NCBI RefSeq assembly: GCF_042687825.1
Contig: NZ_JBHUQE010000002.1
Location: 62,001 to 126,000, forward strand
Reading direction: 5' to 3'
DNA from: Sedimentitalea sp042687825
GTDB lineage: Bacteria > Pseudomonadota > Alphaproteobacteria > Rhodobacterales > Rhodobacteraceae
DNA: 64,000 bases
In this document: one piece after another, positions 1-8,002 of the stretch
Numbering within the stretch: position 1 is the first letter of the stretch
How the letters are laid out: every line of letters starts with the position of its first letter
Made by a program: the position numbers and the translations under genes
The notes under the pieces: model-generated
What the model saw: only the letters and a program-made list of their open reading frames with translations
Databases searched by the model: none
Told to the model about the DNA's origin: nothing

Positions 1-12
1 TAAGGAGCGCAA

Positions 13-1443
13 ATGACCCTCAAGCACGAGCCCACCTTCCGCGAAAGCGTGGATTTGATGTTCAACCGCGCCGTGGCCCTGATGGACCTGCCGCCGGGGC
101 TGGAAGAAAAGATCAGGGTCTGCAACGCAACCTACACCGTGCGGTTCGGCGTGCGTCTGCGCGGCCAGATCCAGACCTTTACCGGATACCGCTCGGTCCA
201 TTCCGAACATATGGAACCGGTCAAGGGAGGTATTCGTTTCGCATCCAGCGTGCATCAGGACGAGGTCGAGGCGCTGGCGGCGCTGATGACCTACAAATGT
301 GCTCTGGTCGAAGCCCCTTTTGGCGGCTCAAAGGGCGGGCTGCGGATCGATCCGCGCCAGTATGACGAACACGAGCTGGAACAGATCACCCGCCGTTTCG
401 CCTATGAACTGGCCAAGCGCGATCTGATTCATCCCAGCCAGAACGTGCCGGCCCCCGACATGGGCACCGGCGAACGCGAGATGGCCTGGATCGCCGACCA
501 GTATGCCCGGATGAACACCACCGACATCAACGCGCGGGCCTGCGTCACCGGCAAGCCGCTGAATGCCGGCGGTATCTCGGGACGGGTAGAGGCGACCGGC
601 CGTGGCGTGCAATATGCGTTGCAGGAATTCTTCCGCAATCCCGAAGACATCCAGGCCGCCGGGATGTCCGGCAGCCTGGACGGAAAGCGCGTCATCGTGC
701 AGGGGCTGGGCAATGTGGGCTATCACGCCGCCAAGTTCCTGGCCCAGGAGGACGGCGCCCTGATCACCGGGATCATCGAGCGCGATGGCGCGCTGTTCAA
801 CCCCAAGGGGCTGGACGTCGAGGCGGTCTATAACTGGATCAAGGGGCGCGGTGGCGTGACCGGCTTTCCGGATGCCGCCCATACCGCCGAGGGGTCGGCG
901 GTGCTGGAGGAAGAATGCGACATCCTGATCCCGGCGGCGCTGGAAGGGGTGATCAACCTGACCAACGCCGACCGGATCAAGGCGCCCCTGATCATCGAGG
1001 CGGCAAACGGGCCGATCACCGCCGGTGCCGATGACATCCTGCGCGCCAAGGGTACGGTGATCATTCCGGACATGTATGCCAATGCCGGCGGTGTGACTGT
1101 TTCCTATTTCGAATGGGTCAAGAATCTCAGCCATATCCGCTTTGGCCGCATGCAGCGCCGTCAGGAAGAAGCCCGCCACCAGCTGGTGGTGGACGAGCTG
1201 GAGCGGCTCGACCGCTATCTGGGCGAGGCCTGGTCGATGACGCCGGACTTCAAGAAGAAGTACCTGCGCGGGGCCGATGAGCTGGAACTGGTGCGCTCGG
1301 GGCTGGATGACACGATGCGCATCGCCTACCAGTCGATGCGCGAGGTCTGGCATGGCCGCGAGGACGTGACCGATCTGCGCACGGCAGCCTATCTGGTGGC
1401 GATCCAGAAGGTCGCGGCCAGCTACCGCGCCAAGGGGTTGTAA
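13..1443 (+). CDS. gdhA: Glu/Leu/Phe/Val dehydrogenase family, glutamate dehydrogenase
   Basis: Cytosolic NAD(P)-dependent oxidative deamination of glutamate to 2-oxoglutarate and ammonia, or the reverse. The 476-residue product has the usual two-domain build. The substrate-side signature PFGGSKGG lies near residues 101-108 with its lysine at 107, and the catalytic aspartate is in PAPDMGTGE (D149). A Rossmann glycine motif GLGNVG occupies 231-236, and NAGGVTVSYFEW near residue 357 is also typical of the family. The ATG is preceded by AAGGAG at positions 2-7, so the start is firm. The next gene is convergent, so it appears to be transcribed alone or as the last gene of an operon beginning outside the window. 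Cofactor preference cannot be read from the sequence. Confidence 0.95.
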   Translation: MTLKHEPTFRESVDLMFNRAVALMDLPPGLEEKIRVCNATYTVRFGVRLRGQIQTFTGYRSVHSEHMEPVKGGIRFASSVHQDEVEALAALMTYKCALVEAPFGGSKGGLRIDPRQYDEHELEQITRRFAYELAKRDLIHPSQNVPAPDMGTGEREMAWIADQYARMNTTDINARACVTGKPLNAGGISGRVEATGRGVQYALQEFFRNPEDIQAAGMSGSLDGKRVIVQGLGNVGYHAAKFLAQEDGALITGIIERDGALFNPKGLDVEAVYNWIKGRGGVTGFPDAAHTAEGSAVLEEECDILIPAALEGVINLTNADRIKAPLIIEAANGPITAGADDILRAKGTVIIPDMYANAGGVTVSYFEWVKNLSHIRFGRMQRRQEEARHQLVVDELERLDRYLGEAWSMTPDFKKKYLRGADELELVRSGLDDTMRIAYQSMREVWHGREDVTDLRTAAYLVAIQKVAASYRAKGL

Positions 1444-1452
1444 CACGCGCCG

Positions 1453-1477
1453 GTCGGCCGGTGCGATCCCGGCCGGC
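1453..1477. terminator. GC-rich hairpin between convergent genes
   Basis: CGGCCGG at 1455-1461 pairs exactly with CCGGCCG at 1469-1475 around a 7-base loop, 12 bases after the gdhA stop. No T-run follows on either strand, so it is at best a weak or Rho-assisted terminator shared by the convergent genes. Confidence 0.35.
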
Positions 1478-1523
1478 TGCCGCCTCTGCCGATGGGGGCC
1501 GCCGGGACCCGGGCGCCGGCACG

Positions 1524-2339
1524 TTATCTGCCGCTGGCCATCAGCAGTTGCCAGGCCGCGGCTATATGCGCGGTGTCAAAGCTGTGGCCGCCCTCGAACT
1601 GGCAAGACCCGAGGGTCGTGCCCGCATCGTTGCGTCGGATCCGGCAGGTCAGACCCGCCATTTCATGCGAATGAGGCGGGCCGTACCGACCGTGCCGCGC
1701 ATAGGTTGACAGCGCGGCGGCAACATCGCCCTGGCGGGCATCCTTGATCGGGCGCCCGCCCGGAGGCACCACCCTGTCCGCCGTGCCGTGAATGTGGATC
1801 AGACTCGCGGCAGGGCTGGGGCAGGTGTCAGGAACCGGGTCCCAGAACGTGCCCGACAGCGCGATGAAACCGGCATAGCGGTCGCCCCGTTCGCAGGCCA
1901 GCGTCCAGACCATCATCCCGCCCGACGAGAATCCGGCCGCCACGATCCTGTCAGGATCAATGGGCAGCCGTTGCGTTGCATCGGCAATCACGGCGTCGAA
2001 ATAGGCTGGCTCGTCGATATCGGCCATCCGGTCTGGGGACGGTGCGTTGGCGATGGACCAATCCTGCCCGACCGCCTGTGGTGCGATCAGCGCGACACCC
2101 AGATCGCCTGCCAGCCGGGTCAGCCGCGCATTGCCGATGACGGTGGCGGCCGTGCCCTTGTAGCCATGCGCGAATATCAGCGCCGGAACCGGCTCTTTGG
2201 CCACGCCGTCAGGCATTCGGATGCGATAGCTGCGCGTGCCGATCAGACAATCGCTGTCCGGACCGCAGGCCGCGGCAGGGTCGGGGGACAGCGCGACCGT
2301 CAGAAAGGCCGCCAGGAAAGCGCGCTTGCATGGCGACAA
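1524..2339 (-). CDS. Secreted alpha/beta-hydrolase, PHB depolymerase/feruloyl esterase type
   Basis: Probable secreted serine esterase of the LpqC/polyhydroxybutyrate-depolymerase family. It shows FAHGYKG (oxyanion side), the nucleophile elbow GFSSGG with serine about residue 138, and late HGTADRVVP and GGHSF segments that can supply the aspartate and histidine. The N-terminus is a short basic start, a hydrophobic stretch (FLAAFLTVAL) and an AAACG site, a signal peptide that may be lipoprotein-like. I prefer a TTG start at 2339 because GGGAG stands 8 bases before it; an in-frame ATG at 2381 would add 14 polar residues in front of the signal peptide. It is convergent with gdhA and divergent from soxB. 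The true substrate is unknown. Confidence 0.75.
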   Translation of the reverse strand: MSPCKRAFLAAFLTVALSPDPAAACGPDSDCLIGTRSYRIRMPDGVAKEPVPALIFAHGYKGTAATVIGNARLTRLAGDLGVALIAPQAVGQDWSIANAPSPDRMADIDEPAYFDAVIADATQRLPIDPDRIVAAGFSSGGMMVWTLACERGDRYAGFIALSGTFWDPVPDTCPSPAASLIHIHGTADRVVPPGGRPIKDARQGDVAAALSTYARHGRYGPPHSHEMAGLTCRIRRNDAGTTLGSCQFEGGHSFDTAHIAAAWQLLMASGR

Positions 2340-2561
2340 TGCGAGAACTCCCGTATGTGTTGCCTGTCCGGACTCTGGCAATCTGTCCTGCGCCGGGCAA
2401 GCCGGCGTCGATCACGTTGGCATGATCCGGCGCGCCGGGGCGGAAACCGGTCCGCCCGCGCCGGGCTGAACGAAAAAAGTACCGGTTCGCAGGGGCGTCA
2501 CCCATTGCCAGAGGCCACCGGAATTGCTTCACTCCGTTCGGACAGGGCGGGGAGTCTGGAC

Positions 2562-3815
2562 ATGCGTTTTTCGGGGCTTCGGATTCTCAGAGAGGGTCTG
2601 ACCGGCAACCGGGGCTGGACACCGCATTGGCGCGATCCCGAGCCGAAATCCGAATACGATATCGTCATCATCGGCGGCGGCGGACACGGGCTGAGCACCG
2701 CCTATTACCTGGCTGCCGAACATGGTCTGCGCAACGTCGCGGTGCTGGAAAAAGGCTATATCGGCGGTGGCAATGTCGGGCGGAACACGACCATCGTGCG
2801 GGCGAACTATTTTCTGCCCGGCAACTCGGAATTCTACTCGCATTCGCTGAAACTGTGGGAAGGCCTGGAAGCCGAACTGAACTATAACGTCATGCATTCC
2901 CAGCGCGGGCTGATCAACCTGTTTCATTCCGACGGGCAGCGCGATGCCTTCGTGCGGCGTGGCAACGCGATGATCAACCAGGGCGACGACGCGATCCTGC
3001 TGGACCGCGAGGGCGTGCGCCGGCATTTGCCCTATCTCGATTTCGACAATACCCGGTTTCCCATTTATGGCGGTCTGCTGCACCCGCGCGGTGGCACCGC
3101 GCGTCACGATGCGGTGGCCTGGGGTTATGCGCGCGGGGCCGATCAACGCGGGGTCGACATCATCCAGAATTGCGAGGTGACCGGTATCGACATCGCCGGC
3201 GGCCGGGTCGCCGGCGTTCAGACCACACGCGGCGCGATCCGCGCCAAAAAGGTTGCCATCGTCACCGCCGGCCGGTCCGGTCAGGTGGCGGCGATGGCCG
3301 GGCTGCGCCTGCCGATCGAAAGCCATGTGCTGCAGGCTTTCGTCACCGAGGGTCTGAAACCGGTGATCGACCATGTGGTCAGTTTCGGCATGGGGCATTT
3401 CTATATCAGCCAGTCCGACAAGGGCGGTCTGGTCTTTGGCGGCGATCTGGATTTCTACGCCTCCTATGCCGCGCGCGGCAACCTGCCGATGGTCGAGCAT
3501 GTGATGGAGGCCGGCATGACCCTGATGCCGATGATCGGCAAGGCGCGGGTGCTGCGCAGCTGGGGCGGCATCATGGACATGACACCGGATGGCAGCCCGA
3601 TCATCGACAAGACCGACACCGAAGGACTCTATATCGACTGCGGCTGGTGCTATGGCGGGTTCAAGGCCGTGCCGGCTTCGGGTCATTGCCTGGCCCATCT
3701 CATCGCCACCGACCGCCCGCACGGCGCGGCGACGCGGTTCCGGCTGGACAGGTTCCGCACCGGGCGCGGTCTGATGGACGAAGAGGGCACCGGCTCTCAA
3801 CACAATCTGCATTAG
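2562..3815 (+). CDS. soxB: Sarcosine oxidase, beta subunit
   Basis: Large catalytic flavoprotein subunit of heterotetrameric sarcosine oxidase, which demethylates sarcosine to glycine, formaldehyde (or methylene-tetrahydrofolate) and H2O2. The product has 417 residues, the normal family length. An FAD-binding Rossmann motif (DIVIIGGGGHGLS) lies near residues 33-45, and a C-terminal CGWCYGGFK segment is typical of SoxB. The reading frame stays open upstream for more than 700 bases, but the ATG at 2562 is preceded by GGGGAG and gives the conserved N-terminus MRFSGLRILREGL, so the upstream part is not coding. It is first in a tight soxBDAG operon. Confidence 0.95.
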   Translation: MRFSGLRILREGLTGNRGWTPHWRDPEPKSEYDIVIIGGGGHGLSTAYYLAAEHGLRNVAVLEKGYIGGGNVGRNTTIVRANYFLPGNSEFYSHSLKLWEGLEAELNYNVMHSQRGLINLFHSDGQRDAFVRRGNAMINQGDDAILLDREGVRRHLPYLDFDNTRFPIYGGLLHPRGGTARHDAVAWGYARGADQRGVDIIQNCEVTGIDIAGGRVAGVQTTRGAIRAKKVAIVTAGRSGQVAAMAGLRLPIESHVLQAFVTEGLKPVIDHVVSFGMGHFYISQSDKGGLVFGGDLDFYASYAARGNLPMVEHVMEAGMTLMPMIGKARVLRSWGGIMDMTPDGSPIIDKTDTEGLYIDCGWCYGGFKAVPASGHCLAHLIATDRPHGAATRFRLDRFRTGRGLMDEEGTGSQHNLH

Positions 3816-3882
3816 CTTTGGGGGCAGGGATGCAAAGCAGCGGTGCGATAACAGGTGGTGGGCACGGCCCAAGGGGGCGGCA

Positions 3883-4158
3883 ATGAGGATCCCTTGCCCG
3901 ATCTGCGGTTCGCGCGACCGGCGCGAATTCTACTATCAGGGTGCGGCGGCGGCGCTGGATCGACCGGCCCCGGATGCCGGCGACGAGGCCTGGCAGGACT
4001 ATCTGCATCTGCGCGACAACCCCGCCGGGGTGACGCGCGACCTATGGTTTCACGAGACCGGCTGCACAGCCTGGATCGTTGTCACCCGCGATACGGTGAC
4101 GCACGAGGTTCTGCATTGTGAGCTGGCATCGGATGCCGGGACGGGGGGCGGGACATGA
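3883..4158 (+). CDS. soxD: Sarcosine oxidase, delta subunit
   Basis: Small zinc-binding subunit of heterotetrameric sarcosine oxidase. The 91-residue protein has CPICG at residues 5-9 and an HETGC segment near 57, the cysteine/histidine set expected to bind zinc. A GGGGCGGCA stretch before the ATG serves as ribosome site. Its last four bases overlap the start of soxA (ATGA), so translation of the two is probably coupled. The gene order B-D-A-G is the conserved one. Confidence 0.93.
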   Translation: MRIPCPICGSRDRREFYYQGAAAALDRPAPDAGDEAWQDYLHLRDNPAGVTRDLWFHETGCTAWIVVTRDTVTHEVLHCELASDAGTGGGT

Positions 4159-7091
4159 GAGTCGCGCACAAGGGGCTGATCGACCGTCAGACTCCGGTGG
4201 CTTTTACCTTTGACGGCACGGCCTATTCCGGGTTTGCCGGCGACACGCTGGCCTCGGCGCTTTTGGCCAATGATGTCCGGCTGATGGGGCGTTCGTTCAA
4301 GTACCATCGCCCGCGCGGTGTTCTGACCGCGGGCAGCGAAGAGCCCAATGCGCTGATGACCATCGGCACCGGGGCCGCTGCCGAGCCGAATGTGCGGGCG
4401 ACGGTGCAGGAACTGTATCCGGGGCTGACGGCCAACAGCCAGAACCGCTGGCCCACGCTGGAAGCCGACCTGATGGCGGTCAACGATCTGGTGGCGCCGT
4501 TTCTGGGGGCGGGGTTCTATTACAAGACCTTCATGTGGCCGCGTGCCTTTTGGGAGCGGCTTTATGAGCCGGTGATCCGCCGCGCCGCCGGGCTGGGCGC
4601 GCTGTCGGGTGCCCACAACCCAGACAAGTACGAGCGCGCCTATGCCTATTGCGATCTACTGGTGATCGGCGCGGGGCCGGCGGGTCTGATGGCGGCGCTG
4701 GTGGCGGGCCGGGCCGGGGCAGACGTGATCCTGGCTGACGAGGACAGCCGCATGGGCGGGCGGCTGCTGGCCGAGACCGGCGAGATCGACGGTCAGCCGG
4801 GGTCGCTCTGGGCTGACGGGGTTCTGGCGGAACTGGCGGGCATGACCAATGTGCGCCTGATGCCCCGCACCACCGTGACCGGCGCTTATGATCAGGGCGT
4901 GTTCGGTGCGCTGGAGCGGGTCGCACATCACCGCGCGGCGCGGCCTGCCGGCCTGCCGCTTGAAACGTTCTGGCGGATCACCGCCAGACAATCGGTACTG
5001 GCCGCAGGCGCGCTGGAACGCCCGGTGGCGTTTCGCAACAATGACAGGCCGGGGATCATGACCGCCGGCGCGGTGCGCGCCTATCTCAATCGCTGGGGCG
5101 TCGCACCGGGGCGGCGCGTCACCGTGTTCGGCAACAATAACGACTCCCACCGCACGGCCCGCGATCTGCTGGCCGCCGGGGTGCATGTCGCCGCCGTGAT
5201 CGACAGTCGCTATGATGCGCCGGATATCGTCGGGGTTCCGGTCATCAAGGGTGCGGTGGTCAGCGACAGTGGCGGGCGGCAGCGGCTGGACAGCATCACC
5301 ATCCGGTACGGCGATGGCCGCGAGGACAGGCTGGCCACCGATTGTCTGGCGATGTCCGGCGGCTGGAATCCCAGCGTGCATCTGACCTGTCACCTAAACG
5401 GCCGTCCAACCTGGCGCCCGGACGTTCAGGCCTTTGTACCGACCCCGGGGGCTGTGCCGAACATGCATGTGGCCGGGGCCTGCAACGGTGCCTTTTCCTC
5501 TGCCGCCTGTCTGTACCAGGGCGTTCAGGCCGCCAGCGACGCTCTGGTTGCTCTGGGGGTGAAGGTGCCCGACAGCGCGGTGCCGCGCGCCGAGGATGCG
5601 CCTTGTGCCATCGCGCCGCTCTGGGCGGTGCCGGGCCGCGGGCGGGCCTGGCTGGATTTTCAGAACGACGTCACCGTCAAGGACGTAAAGCAAGCGGCGG
5701 CCGAGAATTTCCGTTCGGTCGAGCACATGAAACGTTATACGACGCAAGGCATGGCTCCGGATCAGGGCAAGAATTCAAACGTTGCCGCTCTGGCGGTGCT
5801 GGCGGATGCGACCGGACGCGGCATACCGGAAACCGGCACCACCACCTTTCGTCCGCCCTTTGCCCCGGTTTCCATCGCGGCGATGGGGGCGGGGGCGCAG
5901 GGCAAGGGTTTTGCGCCGCAGCGGTTCACCACCAGCCACGCCGCCAGCGTCGCGCGCGGCGCGCCTATGATCGAGGCCGGGCTGTGGTATCGGCCCAGCT
6001 ATTTCCCGGCGCCGGGCGAGAGCAACTGGCGGCAGTCCTGCGACCGCGAGGTGAAAACGGTGCGCAAGGCGGTCGGCATCTGCGACGTGTCCACGCTGGG
6101 CAAGATCGACATCCAGGGGCCGGACGCCGCCGCGTTTCTGGATTTCGTCTATGCCAACACCTTCAGCACCTTGAAAACCGGGCGCGCGCGCTATGGGCTG
6201 ATGCTGCGTGAGGACGGGCATGTGATGGATGACGGCACCACCGCACGGCTGGGGGACCAGCATTTCCTGATGACCACCACCACGGCGGCGGCGGGGCAGG
6301 TGATGCGGCATCTGGAATTCGTGCATCAATGCCTGCGTCCCGATCTGGATGTGGCGATGATCTCGGTCACCGAGCAATGGGCGCAGTTCGCCGTCGCCGG
6401 TCCCCGGTCGCGCGAGTTGCTGAACGGGGTGTTGCAGGACCGGTTGAGCGACGCGGACTGGCCCTTCATGTCCTGCGGGCCGGTCATGGTTCAGGGCGTG
6501 GCCGGCCGCTTGTTCCGCATCTCGTTTTCCGGCGAGCACGCCTATGAACTGGCGGTACCGGCGCGTTATGGCGACAGCCTGTACCGGTTCCTTGTTCGCC
6601 GCGCCGAGGCGCTGGGCGGTGGACCCTACGGCATGGAGGCGCTGAATGTCCTGCGCATCGAAAAAGGGTTCGTCACCCATGCCGAAATCCACGGCCGCAC
6701 CACTGCATTCGACATCGGCATGGCGGGCATGGTGTCGGCGAAAAAGGACTGTATCGGCAAGACGATGAGCAAGCGCGCGGGGCTGAGCGGCGCGCATCGC
6801 GAACAACTGGTCGGTCTGAAACCGACCGGCGCGGTCCGGCAGTTGAACGCCGGAGCGCATCTGTTCGACCCCGCCGATACGCCAGAGCGGGTGAACGATC
6901 AGGGCTATGTCACCTCGGTCGCGTTTTCGCCGACTCTGGGGCACATGCTGGCGCTGGGCTTTCTCAGAAACGGCCGGGCACGGCATGGCCAGACAGTGCG
7001 CCTGGTCGATCATCTGCGCGGGTTGGATGCGCTGTGCGAGGTGGTGCACCCGGTGTTTTTCGATCCGGATGGGGGGCGGGCGCGTGGGTGA
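4155..7091 (+). CDS. soxA: Sarcosine oxidase, alpha subunit
   Basis: Large subunit of sarcosine oxidase. It is 978 residues long, with three parts visible. An N-terminal ferredoxin-like region includes GFAGDTLASALLAND and SFKYHRPRG (residues 20-65). A central nucleotide-binding region carries DLLVIGAGPAGL near residue 167. The C-terminal third resembles the GcvT/aminomethyltransferase folate-binding domain, with GPRSRELL and YGMEALNVLRIEKG. The alpha subunit is known to bind NAD and to host the folate site where the methyl group is captured. It overlaps soxD by 4 bases and soxG by 8, so the four subunits are translated as a unit. Confidence 0.95.
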   Translation: MRVAHKGLIDRQTPVAFTFDGTAYSGFAGDTLASALLANDVRLMGRSFKYHRPRGVLTAGSEEPNALMTIGTGAAAEPNVRATVQELYPGLTANSQNRWPTLEADLMAVNDLVAPFLGAGFYYKTFMWPRAFWERLYEPVIRRAAGLGALSGAHNPDKYERAYAYCDLLVIGAGPAGLMAALVAGRAGADVILADEDSRMGGRLLAETGEIDGQPGSLWADGVLAELAGMTNVRLMPRTTVTGAYDQGVFGALERVAHHRAARPAGLPLETFWRITARQSVLAAGALERPVAFRNNDRPGIMTAGAVRAYLNRWGVAPGRRVTVFGNNNDSHRTARDLLAAGVHVAAVIDSRYDAPDIVGVPVIKGAVVSDSGGRQRLDSITIRYGDGREDRLATDCLAMSGGWNPSVHLTCHLNGRPTWRPDVQAFVPTPGAVPNMHVAGACNGAFSSAACLYQGVQAASDALVALGVKVPDSAVPRAEDAPCAIAPLWAVPGRGRAWLDFQNDVTVKDVKQAAAENFRSVEHMKRYTTQGMAPDQGKNSNVAALAVLADATGRGIPETGTTTFRPPFAPVSIAAMGAGAQGKGFAPQRFTTSHAASVARGAPMIEAGLWYRPSYFPAPGESNWRQSCDREVKTVRKAVGICDVSTLGKIDIQGPDAAAFLDFVYANTFSTLKTGRARYGLMLREDGHVMDDGTTARLGDQHFLMTTTTAAAGQVMRHLEFVHQCLRPDLDVAMISVTEQWAQFAVAGPRSRELLNGVLQDRLSDADWPFMSCGPVMVQGVAGRLFRISFSGEHAYELAVPARYGDSLYRFLVRRAEALGGGPYGMEALNVLRIEKGFVTHAEIHGRTTAFDIGMAGMVSAKKDCIGKTMSKRAGLSGAHREQLVGLKPTGAVRQLNAGAHLFDPADTPERVNDQGYVTSVAFSPTLGHMLALGFLRNGRARHGQTVRLVDHLRGLDALCEVVHPVFFDPDGGRARG

Positions 7092-7629
7092 TCTGACAGC
7101 AGAAACGCCCGGCAAGGGCCTGTTGCCATTGGATATCGGGGGCATCGTTCTTCGCCAGGAAGAGGTCGGCACACTGACCTCGCTCGTGGCGTTTCGCGGG
7201 CGCCAGGGGGCGCTGTCCGAGGCGCTGATGGCGGCCCATGGCATGGGGTTGCCCCAGATCAACCGCAGCTCGGTCTCCGGGCGCGCGCGGGCAATCTGGT
7301 TCGGCCGGGGGCAGACAATGCTGCTGGGGGACGCGCCCGATCCCGGCCTGTCACGGCACGCGGCCCTGACCGATCAGAGCGACGCCTGGGCCGCGATGCG
7401 GCTGCACGGGCCGGGGGCTGTCGATGTGCTGGCCCGCCTGGTGCCGCTGGATCTGCGTTCGCACCGGTTCTTGCCGGGGCACACGGCACGCGCGCCCCTG
7501 ATGCACATGGCGGCGTCGATCACCTGCCTGGACGATCAGGCATTCCTGATCATGGTTTTTCGCTCGATGGCGGCGACGGCCGTGCACGAGTTAAAAACGG
7601 CGATGGAAGGTGTCGCCGCACGCCGCTAG
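7084..7629 (+). CDS. soxG: Sarcosine oxidase, gamma subunit
   Basis: Fourth subunit of the heterotetramer, about 181 residues from a GTG at 7084; an in-frame ATG at 7069 is an alternative. Its sequence has the GcvT-like small-subunit pattern, including HGPGAVDVLARLVPLDL and a late FLIMVFRSMAATAVHEL stretch. It starts inside the last codons of soxA, so coupling is likely. No folate-metabolism genes (purU, folD, glyA) follow, unlike many sox operons; the next gene is an unrelated secreted protein. Confidence 0.9.
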   Translation: MGDLTAETPGKGLLPLDIGGIVLRQEEVGTLTSLVAFRGRQGALSEALMAAHGMGLPQINRSSVSGRARAIWFGRGQTMLLGDAPDPGLSRHAALTDQSDAWAAMRLHGPGAVDVLARLVPLDLRSHRFLPGHTARAPLMHMAASITCLDDQAFLIMVFRSMAATAVHELKTAMEGVAARR

Positions 7630-7665
7630 TCTGTGCCAACCCCAACTGATTCCGGAGACGTCCCG

Positions 7666-8001
7666 ATGTTCCGCCTTGTGCTTGTCACCTGTCTGTTTGC
7701 GACACCCGTTCTTGCCGCCGAATCCAAGGAGAAAAGCTGTGGCTATCAGGGCCAGGTCATGAGTGCGGTGCAAAAGGCCCGGCTGGACAAGGTGAAAGAG
7801 GCGGATGTCGCCGCCACCATTGCCGCCAGCAATCCGCCCTGGCCGGCCAACTACAGCGCCGCCATCCCGCAGCTGACGCAATTCGTCTACAGCCAGAAGA
7901 TGCGCGATCTGCGCAAGAACGATCTGGGCGCGTCGCTGCGCGCGCAATGCATCGAAAACTGGGACCAGATTCAGAAAATGCAGAAGAACCTGAAGAACTG
8001 A
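7666..8001 (+). CDS. Small secreted protein of unknown function
   Basis: I do not recognise this family. The 111-residue product begins with a clear signal peptide (MFRLVLVTCLFATPVLAAES). The mature part is a charged, mostly helical domain with two cysteines, one just after the cleavage site (SCGYQG) and one near the C-terminus (RAQCIENW), which could form a disulfide in the periplasm. GGAG at 7653-7656 sits 9 bases before the ATG at 7666 and fixes the start; the frame is open 11 codons further up but without a ribosome site. It ends one base before dnaG begins, so the two may be cotranscribed. Confidence 0.7.
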   Translation: MFRLVLVTCLFATPVLAAESKEKSCGYQGQVMSAVQKARLDKVKEADVAATIAASNPPWPANYSAAIPQLTQFVYSQKMRDLRKNDLGASLRAQCIENWDQIQKMQKNLKN

Positions 8002-8002
8002 C

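Noticed and set aside
1788..2561. 258-codon upstream extension of the soxB frame
   Set aside because: It overlaps the esterase gene on the other strand, is very arginine-rich, and the ATG at 2562 has a strong ribosome site and the conserved N-terminus.
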